Shown in pieces: positions 7,947 to 16,386 of a DNA stretch of 64,000 nt (positions are counted from its first letter, which is position 1; each line of letters begins with the position of its first letter). Under the pieces are notes generated by a model, which searched no databases, was not told the DNA's origin, and saw only the letters and a program-made list of their open reading frames with translations. The position numbers and the translations under genes are program-made. The stretch spans positions 868,001 to 932,000 of the forward strand of contig CP097573.1 in NCBI GenBank assembly GCA_000492175.2, given 5' to 3'. This DNA comes from Firmicutes bacterium ASF500. GTDB lineage: Bacteria; Bacillota; Clostridia; Oscillospirales; Oscillospiraceae.

Positions 7947-9917
7947 TTAACACCGAGTCCCCTTGCCGTATCTCCGGCGCTTTCGGGCGTAGTGGAGCCA
8001 GCGGATCAAGAAGACCGCCAGTACCACCACCGCGGTCAGGACCGCCAGCGCCGCCAGGGTAATCCAGCTGGGGTTCTTCACCAGCTCGATGGGGTTCCAG
8101 CTGTGGCTGACATCCTTTCGGCCGTCGCCGTTGGGATAGGAGTAACGGCGAGAGAGCCCCTCCTCCCCGAAGGACTGGAGGTAAGCCGCCAGGGCGTACC
8201 ACTCCTTGATCTCGTTTCCGTTTTTGTCCCGGAGGATACAGGCCTCGAAGTCGGTGACGGGGCTTCCGTCGGCCATCTTGGGCTCCAGGGACAGCAGTCC
8301 CATAGACTTGCTCTTCACCGTGCCCAGCATCTGGGCGGAGTACATCCCGGTGACCACTCGGTAGAGCTGGTCGTCCTCCAGGTCCTCATAAAACACGTGG
8401 TCACCTCCAGTTGGAGGCGCCTGGGTGCCATCCGGCATGGTAACGGATGCACTGTGCATAAAATCCACCCGCTGGGCCAGTTGAATGTCGGTCACCCGGT
8501 TGAAAAACATCCGGTGGGTGTTGAAGGAGTACTCCAGCCCCGCCATATACAGCTGGGCGGCGGGCATCAGCGGGGTCACCGAGGCGTCCACCTCGGCGGC
8601 GGCCTTCAGCTCTTTGCCGGTGAGGTACACCCCCACCAAGGGGAAGCCTGAAGTGCCGTCGCTCCCCACCCCCATAGACAGCACGTCGAAGGCCATAGAG
8701 GTGGTAATTTCTCCGGTGGCCAGGGGGGCTCTCAGCACTCCGTCAGCGGTGACGGTGACTGTGGGCACATCGGGGCTGTCCGCCTCCAGGTTTTGCGCGG
8801 CCCAGAGGAAGGAATCGGCCACCAGCTCCCCCAGGGCGTTGCCGCTCTGGACCCCGGAGACCGGAGTAGGCAGGTCGAAGTCCGTCCGGGTGAGCGCCTG
8901 GTCATAGGTCAGGCCGTACCGGCCCAGATAGGTCCCCCCTACCTGCCGCTTCCACTGCTCCACCAGCAGGCTGATCTCCCGGTCGTCGGTCAGGGTCTCG
9001 TCAATGGGGATGAGGCGGTAGTCGGTCAGGGTCTTGGCTCCGTCCTCCGTCCAGCTCAGCGTGATGGAGCCCAGGTTTTCACAATAAGGCCCGGCGGAGA
9101 CGATATAGGTGTCCCCCACCACAATGGGCTCCGTCAGAGTGCTGTGTGTGTGGCCGGAGACGATCAGGTCAATCTCCGGCACCGCCTGGGCCAGCTGCTC
9201 GTCCTCCGACAGCTTCTTTTTTTCATTAGTCCCCGAGTGGGACAGGCAGATGATAAACTGAGCGCCCTCCGCCTTCAGGGCGTCCACGCAACGCTGTGCG
9301 TTGCCGGCCATGTCCCCCAGCACGAAGCCGGAGGAGGGGGCGCAGGAGTCGGAATCCACCCCCATCAGGCCGAAGATGCCGTATGTGACCCCGCCCCGCT
9401 CCAGGAGCATATAGTCCTGCACGCCGTAGGCGGCCATCGCCCGCTGAATGTCCAGCTTATCCGGGTTGCCGTCGGCGGGCTTGTAATTGGCCATCAGCAG
9501 GGCCGGGAGCCGGTCGCCGCTGTTGACCGCGGCGTTGAGCATGGAGGCGAAGCCCGTCCCGGTGTGGTCAAACTCATGATTGCCCACGGCGGCGGCATCA
9601 TACCCCATGGCCCCCATGGTGCGCAGCTCCGCTCCCTGGGTGGTGTACAGCGTCTGAATCAGCGAGCCGATGGAGAAATCCCCCCCGTCCACCGTCAGGG
9701 CGTCGGGGTATCTGGCCCGCTCCCGGTTCAGGGCGGTGTTCAGCCGGGCGTATCCACCCGACTCGCCCCCCTCTCCGTCCGCCTGGGGCAGGAAGTGGGA
9801 GTGCAGGTCATGCGTAAAGAGCACCGTTGTTTTATAGCTCTCCGGAGCCGCCAGGGCGGGCAGAAGGGCGCACAACAGCAAAAGAAAAAAAACGAAGATA
9901 TAGCGCGTGCGCTTCAT
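7947..9917 (-). CDS. Surface-anchored 5'-nucleotidase / metallophosphoesterase
   Basis: A protein of about 656 residues of the UshA/5'-nucleotidase family. It has an N-terminal signal peptide, then a calcineurin-like phosphoesterase domain with FTHDLHSHFLP, DGGDFSIGS, VGNHEFDHTG, SHSGTNE and SGHTHST, the metal-binding and catalytic motifs. The 5'-nucleotidase C-terminal substrate domain follows. A final hydrophobic helix (about residues 620-645) and a basic tail would hold it in the membrane. It probably releases nucleosides or phosphate outside the cell. The ATG at 9917 has TGGAGGA just upstream. Confidence 0.85.
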   Translation of the reverse strand: MKRTRYIFVFFLLLLCALLPALAAPESYKTTVLFTHDLHSHFLPQADGEGGESGGYARLNTALNRERARYPDALTVDGGDFSIGSLIQTLYTTQGAELRTMGAMGYDAAAVGNHEFDHTGTGFASMLNAAVNSGDRLPALLMANYKPADGNPDKLDIQRAMAAYGVQDYMLLERGGVTYGIFGLMGVDSDSCAPSSGFVLGDMAGNAQRCVDALKAEGAQFIICLSHSGTNEKKKLSEDEQLAQAVPEIDLIVSGHTHSTLTEPIVVGDTYIVSAGPYCENLGSITLSWTEDGAKTLTDYRLIPIDETLTDDREISLLVEQWKRQVGGTYLGRYGLTYDQALTRTDFDLPTPVSGVQSGNALGELVADSFLWAAQNLEADSPDVPTVTVTADGVLRAPLATGEITTSMAFDVLSMGVGSDGTSGFPLVGVYLTGKELKAAAEVDASVTPLMPAAQLYMAGLEYSFNTHRMFFNRVTDIQLAQRVDFMHSASVTMPDGTQAPPTGGDHVFYEDLEDDQLYRVVTGMYSAQMLGTVKSKSMGLLSLEPKMADGSPVTDFEACILRDKNGNEIKEWYALAAYLQSFGEEGLSRRYSYPNGDGRKDVSHSWNPIELVKNPSWITLAALAVLTAVVVLAVFLIRWLHYARKRRRYGKGTRC

Positions 9918-9938
9918 GGGGTCCTCCATTCTGTCAAA

Positions 9939-10940
9939 CTAACGGATCACGTCAAATTGCACAGGGCGGTAAAACAGCTCCCGGACCCGCTCCGGGTCCC
10001 GGGTCTGGCCCAGCACCCACATCAGCTTGGCGGTCGCGGCTTCCAGGGTCATGTTATAGGCCTCCATCAGCTGGAAGCGCTCCTTCACCTGCTGGCCCAC
10101 CTGATAGACCGCCATATCGCTGCCCTCATAGGGCACCTGGGTCATGACCACGATGGTCTTTCCGGCGGACAGCCACTCCTCAATCGCCTGAGCCAGTGGG
10201 CCGCTCCCCCCGCCGGGCAGTCCGCCCACCCCGAAGGACTGCAAAATCACCGCCTGATAGCTGTCCTTCAACAGCCGGAGGGCCTCCGCCCCCATCCCCG
10301 GGATGAGGGTGAGTAGGAGTACCTTGTCCTCCAGCCTGTCATAGAAGGTGGGCTCCGCCCCGTAGGAGTAGGCCCGGGGGGCCAGATAGCGAATCAGCCT
10401 CCCGTCCCGGATCACCGCCCGCTCTGGGTAGTCCACGCAGGAAAAGGCGTTAAAGCTCTTACTGCGCTCCTTCCGTGCCCGGGTGCCTAGAATTACCCTC
10501 CCGTCAAACACCAGGCTCACGTCATGGGACTCCCGGTCGGTGGCGTAGAGGAAGCTGTCGTACAGGTTCCGGCGGGCGTCGGTGTCGTTGAGGGCGATGG
10601 ACTTCTGGGAGCCGGTAATGACGATGGGCTTGGGAGAGTCCTGAATCAGGTAGGACAGGGCTGCGGCGGTGTAGGCCATGGTGTCGGTGCCGTGGGTGAT
10701 GACGAAGCCGTCATATTGGCCGTACCGCTCCCGGACCGCCCCGGCGATCTCCAGCCAGTGGCTGGGGCCCACATTGGTGCTGTCCAGGTTCATCAGCTGG
10801 ACGGCCTCCACCTGGCACAGCTCCCCCACTGCCGGGACGTGGCTGAGCAGCTCCTCCGAGGTGATGGCCGGGCTCAGCCCCTGGCCGCTCTCCATAGAGG
10901 CGATGGTGCCCCCGGTGGCCAGCATCAGGATACGTTTCAT
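9939..10940 (-). CDS. ansA: L-asparaginase, type I (cytoplasmic)
   Basis: Hydrolyses asparagine to aspartate and ammonia. At 333 residues it shows both catalytic threonine motifs: MLATGGTIASMESG at the N-terminus and VITHGTDTMAYTAAALSYLI near residue 80. The ATG at 10940 is preferred over an in-frame start 39 bases upstream because GGGAGGGAG precedes it. There is no signal peptide, which points to the cytoplasmic form. It begins 13 bases after rfbA ends, so the two are probably cotranscribed. Confidence 0.9.
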   Translation of the reverse strand: MKRILMLATGGTIASMESGQGLSPAITSEELLSHVPAVGELCQVEAVQLMNLDSTNVGPSHWLEIAGAVRERYGQYDGFVITHGTDTMAYTAAALSYLIQDSPKPIVITGSQKSIALNDTDARRNLYDSFLYATDRESHDVSLVFDGRVILGTRARKERSKSFNAFSCVDYPERAVIRDGRLIRYLAPRAYSYGAEPTFYDRLEDKVLLLTLIPGMGAEALRLLKDSYQAVILQSFGVGGLPGGGSGPLAQAIEEWLSAGKTIVVMTQVPYEGSDMAVYQVGQQVKERFQLMEAYNMTLEAATAKLMWVLGQTRDPERVRELFYRPVQFDVIR

Positions 10941-10953
10941 GGCTCCCTCCCGC

Positions 10954-11811
10954 TCAGAGGCACTGGAGGTACTTCCCATACAGGGTCATGGACAGCTCGT
11001 CGCCGATTTTATGGACCTGCTCCTCCGTGACCCAGCCCTCATAGAGGGCCAGCTCCTCCAGACAGCCCACATAGCGGCCGGTGGTATCCTGAATGCGCTT
11101 GATGGTCTCCCCCGCCGTCAGCAGGCTGTCGGCGGTGCCCGCGTCCAGCCAGGTAAAATTCTTTTCCAGGGGGATCACCTGGAGCTGGCCCCGGCGGAGA
11201 TACTCCAGGTTCACGTCGGTGATCTCCAGCTCCCCCCGGGCGGAGGGCTTCAGCTGGTTGGCGATCTCCATCACCTGATGGTCATAAAAATACAGGCCGG
11301 GAATGATATAGTTGGACTTGGGATACCGGGGCTTCTCCTCAATGGAGATCGCCCTGCCGTCCCGGTTGAACTCCACCACGCCGAATGGGCGGGGGTCCTC
11401 CACCCAGTAGCCGAAAACGGTGGAGCCTCGGTCGTTGGCGGCGGCCCGCTTCAGGGTGGCGGCCAGGGTGGGTGCGTAGAAGATGTTGTCCCCCAGCACC
11501 AGGCACACCCGGTCGTTTCCCACAAACTCCTGCCCGATGAGCAGTGCGTCGGCGATGCCTCGAGCCACCGGCTGTTCGGCGTACTCGATACGCAGGCCAT
11601 ACTGCCCGCCGTCCCCCAGCAGCGCCTGGAAGGTGGCTGTCTCCTCCGGCGGGACGATGACCAGAATGTCCGAGATGCCCGCCTGCATCAGAATGGCGAT
11701 GGGGTAGTAGATCAGCGGCTTGTCATAGACCGGCAGCAGGGGCTTGCACACCGGCTTGGTCATTGGATAGAGGCGGGTCCCCTTCCCCGCGGCGAGTACG
11801 ATACCTTTCAT
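10954..11811 (-). CDS. rfbA: Glucose-1-phosphate thymidylyltransferase
   Basis: Makes dTDP-glucose from dTTP and glucose-1-phosphate, the first step to dTDP-rhamnose for cell-surface glycans. The 285-residue protein begins MKGIVLAAGKGTRLYPMTKP, the nucleotidyltransferase signature. It contains KPLLPVYDKPLIYYPI, VCLVLGDNIFY, and FTWLDAGTADSLL at the usual places. The other rhamnose genes (rfbB, C, D) are not in the window. CAGGAG precedes the ATG and a good promoter lies 60-90 bases upstream. Confidence 0.93.
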   Translation of the reverse strand: MKGIVLAAGKGTRLYPMTKPVCKPLLPVYDKPLIYYPIAILMQAGISDILVIVPPEETATFQALLGDGGQYGLRIEYAEQPVARGIADALLIGQEFVGNDRVCLVLGDNIFYAPTLAATLKRAAANDRGSTVFGYWVEDPRPFGVVEFNRDGRAISIEEKPRYPKSNYIIPGLYFYDHQVMEIANQLKPSARGELEITDVNLEYLRRGQLQVIPLEKNFTWLDAGTADSLLTAGETIKRIQDTTGRYVGCLEELALYEGWVTEEQVHKIGDELSMTLYGKYLQCL

Positions 11812-11871
11812 TTGTTTCTCCTGTCTGTTTTTCTTCCGCGCTTCGTCGCAGTACCGTGATAGTATTGTTTT

Positions 11872-11900
11872 ATTTTATCATAAAACATATGCTCTTTCAA
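11872..11900 (-). promoter_or_regulatory. Sigma-A promoter for rfbA-ansA
   Basis: Minus strand TTGAAA (11895-11900), 17-base spacer, TAAAAT (11872-11877), in an AT-rich gap upstream of rfbA. Confidence 0.7.
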
Positions 11901-11922
11901 GGAAAAGCTGTTCAAAAGTATC

Positions 11923-11956
11923 ACAACCGGCGGGGACAAAAAACCCCGCCGGTTGT
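11923..11956 (-). terminator. Terminator of the TRAP transporter operon
   Basis: A perfect 13-base stem, ACAACCGGCGGGG (11923-11935) with CCCCGCCGGTTGT (11944-11956), 25 bases after the permease stop. The T-run is in the loop and just downstream. Confidence 0.7.
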
Positions 11957-11980
11957 CTGATTTATCTAATTGTGGAGAGG

Positions 11981-14014
11981 TTACGTCAGGGCTCCTTTTT
12001 TGGCGCTCATGCGCTGGAGCACCACGATACCCACCACGACCACCACGCCGATCACGTCGGTGAGCTCTCCGGGGATCATCATGCACAGACCGCCGGCGGC
12101 GATGAGGACGCGGAACAGGGGGTTCATCGGCTTGTACAGGTAGCCGTTGAGGGCCGCCGCCACGCCGAACAGACCGGCCAGGGAGGTAATCACAATGAGG
12201 ACGGACTGGACCACCTTCATGGTGGGGCTGGTGCCCGCCTCAAACTGGAACAGCATGGCGGGGTTCAGGGCGAAGATGTAGGGCACCACAAAGGCGGCGA
12301 TAGCCAGCTTGGTGGCGTTGAAGGCCGTCTTCATGGGCGGGGACTTGGCGATGGCGGAGCCGGCGTAGGCGGCCAGGGCCACGGGAGGGGTGATGTCGGC
12401 CACGATGCCGAAGTAGAACACGAAGAAGTGGGCGCAGATCATCTTGATGCCGATCTGATCGCTCATCAGGATGGGGGCGCAGGTGGCGGCCATGATGCAG
12501 TAGTTGGCGGTGGTGGGCACGCCCATGCCCAGCACGATGCAGCACAGCATAGTCAGGAACAGCGCGATGATGGACACGCCGCCGGAGACGGACAGGATGG
12601 CCCGCAGCAGGTCGCTGGCAAGGCCGGTGATGGTGACGCAGCCGGCCACGATGCCCGCCATGGAGCAGGCCGCAGCCACCGAGATGGTGCCCTTGGCTCC
12701 GGCCTCCAGGGAGTCCAGAATCTTGACAATGGTGATGTTGTCAGAGGTATCTGTAATGCCCAGGGCCTTGTTGACCAAGATGTTCACCGCGCCCACCGCG
12801 ATGGCGATCATGATGGCGATGGCGGCGGAGAAGGCCATGCTCCGGGTGCCGGTGGACACCAGGACCACCAGGACGATCAGGGGCAGCAGCAGGTACAGCT
12901 TGGGAGCCAGCTCCTTGAACCTGGGCAGCTCGTTCTTGGGGATGCCCTTCAGGCCCAGCTTCTTGGCCTCCAGGTGGACAGCGATAAAGATACCGGCAAA
13001 GTACAGGAAAGCGGGCAGGATAGCCAGCACCACGATCTCCTGATAGGGGATACCGGTGGTCTCAGCCATGATGAAGGCGGCGGCGCCCATGATGGGAGGC
13101 ATGATCTGACCGCCGGTGGAGGCGGCGGCCTCCACGGCCCCGGCGAACTCGCCCTTATAGCCGGTCTTCTTCATCATGGGGATGGTGACCGAGCCGGTGG
13201 TGACGGTGTTGCCCACGGAGGAGCCGGACACCATGCCGCACAGGGCGGAGGAGATGACGGCCACCTTGGCCGGACCGCCGGAGGAGGAGCCGGCCACGCA
13301 GTTGGCCAGGCTGATGAAGAAATTGGAAATTCCGGTGCGCTCCAGGAACGCGCCGAAGATAATAAACATAACAATGAACTTCTGGCAGGCGGAGACGGGG
13401 GTGCCAATGACGCCGTTGGTGGTGTAGAACAGACCAAAGAGGGCCTTGCCCAGACGGATATTGGCCCCGAACAGGGTATACAGGATCAGAATGCCCGCCA
13501 CACACAGGATGGGCAGTCCCACACTGCGGCGGCACAGCTCCACCATGGCCAGAATGCCGATCACGGCGAAGCTCAGCAACATGAAGTCTTTGGTCACGAT
13601 GGCGTAATCGGTCAAGGCGATCTTCTCCGCGTTGAAGGCGAAGTAGAAAAAGGGGATACAGCCCACGACCATAATCAGAATGTCATACCAGGGCAGACTG
13701 TTCACCTTGACGTTGCCCTTCTTGATGGGGAAGTTGAGATAACCGATGACGACAACGCCGCCCAGGAAGGTACAAAGGCGGAACTCAGCCTGTCCCTTAT
13801 TGAACAGGGTCAGATACATACAGAACAGGGAGAAGGCGATCATAATGAACTTTACGATCCACTTGGGCGTGCCTTCCCAGATGCGGACATTGGACTCCCG
13901 GTCAAACTTTTTCATGACCGCGTCCACGTCAGCCGCGCTCCCTACCTCCTGGGAATCTACCGCGGCCTGGCTGACGGGAGGGGGCGCTTCCTTTTCTTTT
14001 TTCCACAAACTCAC
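11981..14014 (-). CDS. TRAP transporter fused permease (TAXI type, DctQ-DctM fusion)
   Basis: A 677-residue membrane protein with a soluble N-terminal stretch (about residues 1-45) followed by many transmembrane segments. It combines the small and large TRAP permease subunits. Typical motifs are SGSSVGNTVTTGSVTIPMMK and GGQIMPPIMGAAAFIMAE, where the substrate path lies. It would import an organic acid driven by an ion gradient, together with the TAXI binding protein upstream. The GTG start at 14014 has GAGAGGAGAG upstream. The substrate cannot be told from sequence. Confidence 0.9.
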   Translation of the reverse strand: MSLWKKEKEAPPPVSQAAVDSQEVGSAADVDAVMKKFDRESNVRIWEGTPKWIVKFIMIAFSLFCMYLTLFNKGQAEFRLCTFLGGVVVIGYLNFPIKKGNVKVNSLPWYDILIMVVGCIPFFYFAFNAEKIALTDYAIVTKDFMLLSFAVIGILAMVELCRRSVGLPILCVAGILILYTLFGANIRLGKALFGLFYTTNGVIGTPVSACQKFIVMFIIFGAFLERTGISNFFISLANCVAGSSSGGPAKVAVISSALCGMVSGSSVGNTVTTGSVTIPMMKKTGYKGEFAGAVEAAASTGGQIMPPIMGAAAFIMAETTGIPYQEIVVLAILPAFLYFAGIFIAVHLEAKKLGLKGIPKNELPRFKELAPKLYLLLPLIVLVVLVSTGTRSMAFSAAIAIMIAIAVGAVNILVNKALGITDTSDNITIVKILDSLEAGAKGTISVAAACSMAGIVAGCVTITGLASDLLRAILSVSGGVSIIALFLTMLCCIVLGMGVPTTANYCIMAATCAPILMSDQIGIKMICAHFFVFYFGIVADITPPVALAAYAGSAIAKSPPMKTAFNATKLAIAAFVVPYIFALNPAMLFQFEAGTSPTMKVVQSVLIVITSLAGLFGVAAALNGYLYKPMNPLFRVLIAAGGLCMMIPGELTDVIGVVVVVGIVVLQRMSAKKGALT

Positions 14015-14049
14015 GTTCTACTCTCCTCTCAACGCTTTATACATGCAAT

Positions 14050-14081
14050 GGACTGCGGTGGAGCAAAATCCACCGCAGTCC
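14050..14081 (-). promoter_or_regulatory. Intercistronic hairpin between TAXI protein and permease
   Basis: A perfect 13-base inverted repeat, GGACTGCGGTGGA (14050-14062) and TCCACCGCAGTCC (14069-14081), without a T-run. It may stabilise the upstream mRNA so the binding protein is made in excess. Confidence 0.55.
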
Positions 14082-14099
14082 GATGGCTGCTAAACGATT

Positions 14100-15047
14100 T
14101 TACTTGGTGGGAACATTGAAGCCCTTCTCAGTGAAGTACTTGGCGGCGCCGGCGTGATAGGGCACGGCGGTGATGCTGGCGGCAAAGTCCAAGCTCAGCT
14201 CGGCCTTCTTGTCGTGGCCCAGAGTGTCGATGCTGTCAAAGATACCGGCGCAGACGTTGTAGATGTCGTCCTCAGAGCAGTCGTCCCGGGCGATGATGAC
14301 GGCACCCACGGCCACGGTGGTGGCGTCAGCGGCCATGTTGTAGGCGCTGGCGGGGATGACATTCTTGCTGTAGTAGGGGGATGCCTCAATCAGCTTGTTG
14401 ATGTGCTCGTCGTCCAGCTCAACCAGGTAGACGTCGCGGCTGGCAGACAGGGACAGGATGGCGTTGGTGGGAGCGCCGGCGACCACGAAGGCGGCGTCGA
14501 TCTTGCCGTCCTGGAGCGCGTCGGCACTGTCGCCGAAGCCCTGGTAGGTGGGCTTGATGTCCTTCTCAACGTCCAGGTCGTAAGCGGCCAGCACGTCAAC
14601 GGCGTTGAAGAACACGCCGGAGCCGGACTCGCCGACAGAGACGTTCTTACCGGCCAGGTCGGCCACGGACTTGATGTTGGGGTCCAGGGTGACGATCTGA
14701 ACCTGCTCCATGTACAGGGCGGCCACGGTGGAGAAGCTCTCTACTTTCTTCTCAAACAGGCGCTCGCCGTTGTAGGCGTAAGCCATAACGTCGGACTGAA
14801 CGAAGCCCAGCTGGGCATCCTTCACGTCCATGGCCTCGATGTTGGCCTTGGAGCCCTTGCCCACGACGGCGGTGACGGTGGTCTTGGTCTTGTCGCTGAT
14901 CTGGCCGGCCAGAACAGTGCCGAAGCCATAGTAAGTACCCTGGTCGCCGCCGGTGGTGAAGGTCAGCTTACCGCCGCCGCCGCAGGCGGTCAGCGCCACG
15001 CTCATCGTCATAACCAGGGCGAGCGCCAATGCGAGTTTTTTCTTCAT
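14100..15047 (-). CDS. TAXI-family TRAP transporter substrate-binding lipoprotein
   Basis: A 315-residue extracellular binding protein. The lipoprotein signal ends VMTMSVALTACGGGG, with Cys as the lipid anchor. The mature part begins LTFTTGGDQGTYYGFGTVLA, the TAXI signature near the start of the domain, and includes VSVGESGSGVFFNAVDVL. The ATG at 15047 is chosen because GGAGG lies 8 bases upstream and the signal peptide starts there. It works with the fused permease downstream. Confidence 0.9.
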   Translation of the reverse strand: MKKKLALALALVMTMSVALTACGGGGKLTFTTGGDQGTYYGFGTVLAGQISDKTKTTVTAVVGKGSKANIEAMDVKDAQLGFVQSDVMAYAYNGERLFEKKVESFSTVAALYMEQVQIVTLDPNIKSVADLAGKNVSVGESGSGVFFNAVDVLAAYDLDVEKDIKPTYQGFGDSADALQDGKIDAAFVVAGAPTNAILSLSASRDVYLVELDDEHINKLIEASPYYSKNVIPASAYNMAADATTVAVGAVIIARDDCSEDDIYNVCAGIFDSIDTLGHDKKAELSLDFAASITAVPYHAGAAKYFTEKGFNVPTK

Positions 15048-15077
15048 GTTCTCTTCCTCCAAATTTCAATTTGGCCT

Positions 15078-15118
15078 GCTCTTCCCGCAGGAAGAGCAAA
15101 AAGCCCAGCTGGGCTTTT
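15078..15118 (-). promoter_or_regulatory. Two hairpins in the leader of the TAXI-TRAP operon
   Basis: GCTCTTCC/GGAAGAGC (15078-15097) is followed by the palindrome GCCCAGCTGGGC (15103-15114) flanked by A and T runs on both sides. On the minus strand the palindrome is followed by TTTTT, so it could act as a leader terminator. The rest of 15119-15297 is AT-rich with no gene visible. Confidence 0.4.
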
Positions 15119-15297
15119 GCCTATATTTGCAAGTCTGCTTTCACTTGCGGCTCCATTATAGTACAACTTCACAAAAAATGCAAGAGACATTTTCTCTTTT
15201 GGCAAACATTTTTCACGATTCTACGTTTTTTTGTTTATATCTTTTGTTTTCTGCGCCGGTTTACTTTCATTTTTTCATTTTTTGTTTTCCTTCCCCT

Positions 15298-15798
15298 CTA
15301 CGGCGTCCAGCCCTCCATCCCCGTCCGCAGCTTCTCCAGCGCTTTCTTCTCAATGCGGGACACATAGGACCTGCTGATTCCGCATTGCGCGGCGATTTCC
15401 CGTTGCGTGCGAGGAAGCTTGTCGTCCAGGCCGTAACGCAGGGTCACGATCATCCGTTCCCGGGGCGTCAGGCAGGCCTGGACGCACCGGCGGACCTTGG
15501 CGCAGGCATCTCGGGTGTCCAGCTCCTCCAGCATGTCGTCATCCACCGCGATCACGTCCATCAGAGACAGGGTCCCCCCGTCCCCCGCCGCCTCCAGGGT
15601 TTCGGTGAGGGAGACCTCCCCCTGAAGCTTGCGCTGGGAGCGGAAATACATCAGGATCTCATTTTCAATGCACCGGCTGGCGTAGGTGGCCAGCCGGACG
15701 TTTTTATCCGCTTTGAAGGTTGAGATCCCCTTGATCAGCCCGATGGTCCCGATGGAAATCAGGTCGTCCTGATCCCCGGTCTGGGCGTAGTATTTTTT
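15298..15798 (-). CDS. sigK: sigK, 3' part: C-terminal 166 residues of sigma-K
   Basis: Encodes the sigma-K body from the Lys-Lys junction on: KYYAQTGDQDDLISIGTIG, the region 2 segment RLATYASRCIENEILMYFRS, then region 4 with LTPRERMIVTLRYGLD, TQREIAAQCGISRSYVSRIE and KKALEKL. It lacks the start of region 2 (the [13 protein letters not shown] segment), which lies 22 kb away at 38058-38252. Sigma-K drives late mother-cell genes during sporulation. Upstream of codon 1 here is foreign sequence beginning TTAACGGAGC on the plus strand. The two parts together give 231 residues, the usual size of sigma-K. Confidence 0.92.
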   Translation of the reverse strand, partial: KKYYAQTGDQDDLISIGTIGLIKGISTFKADKNVRLATYASRCIENEILMYFRSQRKLQGEVSLTETLEAAGDGGTLSLMDVIAVDDDMLEELDTRDACAKVRRCVQACLTPRERMIVTLRYGLDDKLPRTQREIAAQCGISRSYVSRIEKKALEKLRTGMEGWTP

Positions 15799-15822
15799 TA
15801 ACGGAGCAAGCAAAAGGACAAG
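15793..15822. other. Left attachment site of the sigK element
   Basis: The plus strand reads GTA (sigK Tyr), seven T, then AACGGAGCAAGCAAAAGGAC. The TT at 15797-15798 lines up with the TT at 38056-38057. The arm from 15799 on is repeated with few changes at 29171-29194. The crossover dinucleotide is inferred from reading frames and could be shifted by one Lys codon. Confidence 0.8.
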
Positions 15823-15843
15823 AGCTAGCGCATATCTACCGAT

Positions 15844-16200
15844 TCACTTGCTACCGAATGTATGCCTGTTGGTTATGATACAATTTTTCATTGCACTGAG
15901 AACTTCCAGCAAAAACTGCTGTTCAGAGTCAGTGCAGCCGCACAGCATCTCTGACAATTCCGATTGCCAAATACTGCAACAGTCTGGCTGGTTTTCATAA
16001 AGAAGTTTATCTGCGGTACACTCCAGAGCCTCCGCGATATTGACAACCGCTTGCAGGCTGGCCTGCTTAATTCCATTCTCAATGTGGCTGACGTAAGGGA
16101 CAGAGAGGTTTGCGTATTCTGCCAGCTCCGCTTGGGTCATTTTTCGTGCCCTGCGTATGACGCGTATCCTTTGTCCAATTCGTCTGTAATTCAGTATCAT
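15844..16200 (-). CDS. XRE-family repressor of the element
   Basis: A 118-residue Cro/CI-type protein. The helix-turn-helix is IGQRIRVIRRARKMTQAELA, then LSVPYVSHIENGIKQASLQ. A C-terminal region with several cysteines (PDCCS, MLCGCTDSEQQ) follows. It lies at the left end of element A, divergent from the first serine recombinase, the place of a phage-like repressor controlling excision genes. The target is unknown. Confidence 0.82.
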   Translation of the reverse strand: MILNYRRIGQRIRVIRRARKMTQAELAEYANLSVPYVSHIENGIKQASLQAVVNIAEALECTADKLLYENQPDCCSIWQSELSEMLCGCTDSEQQFLLEVLSAMKNCIITNRHTFGSK

Positions 16201-16295
16201 GTTTTTACCTCACCTTCGTTCAGATTTGATAAAATTTTACCAAATGTGGAACGATAGCAAAGGCGAGTCAAAAAGTATGTGAATTCTGTTGTTTC

Positions 16296-16331
16296 AATAA
16301 CCACAGGGATAGCAGTGTCCCCGTGGTTATT
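16296..16331. promoter_or_regulatory. Hairpin in the repressor-recombinase divergent region
   Basis: AATAACCAC (16296-16304) pairs with GTGGTTATT (16323-16331), and inner bases add to the stem. It lies between divergent genes and could be an operator or a leader terminator for the recombinase. Confidence 0.45.
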
Positions 16332-16386
16332 TCCATTTGTCAGGAAACTATTTTATACTGAGGAAAAGTTCCGGGGGTAGCCAAAC

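Noticed and set aside
4013..8651. Long plus-strand frames opposite spoIVA, nfnB and nfnA
   Set aside because: Same high-GC antisense effect; no motif, and the minus-strand genes are certain.
11972..14119. A 715-codon frame opposite the TRAP permease
   Set aside because: Its His-Gly-Asp-Gln repeats are the antisense image of hydrophobic codons. No start signal.
15799..15813. Taking 15298-15813 as a complete short sigma factor
   Set aside because: It lacks the start of region 2, and its first five codons come from the element arm. The missing part is found in frame at 38058-38252.
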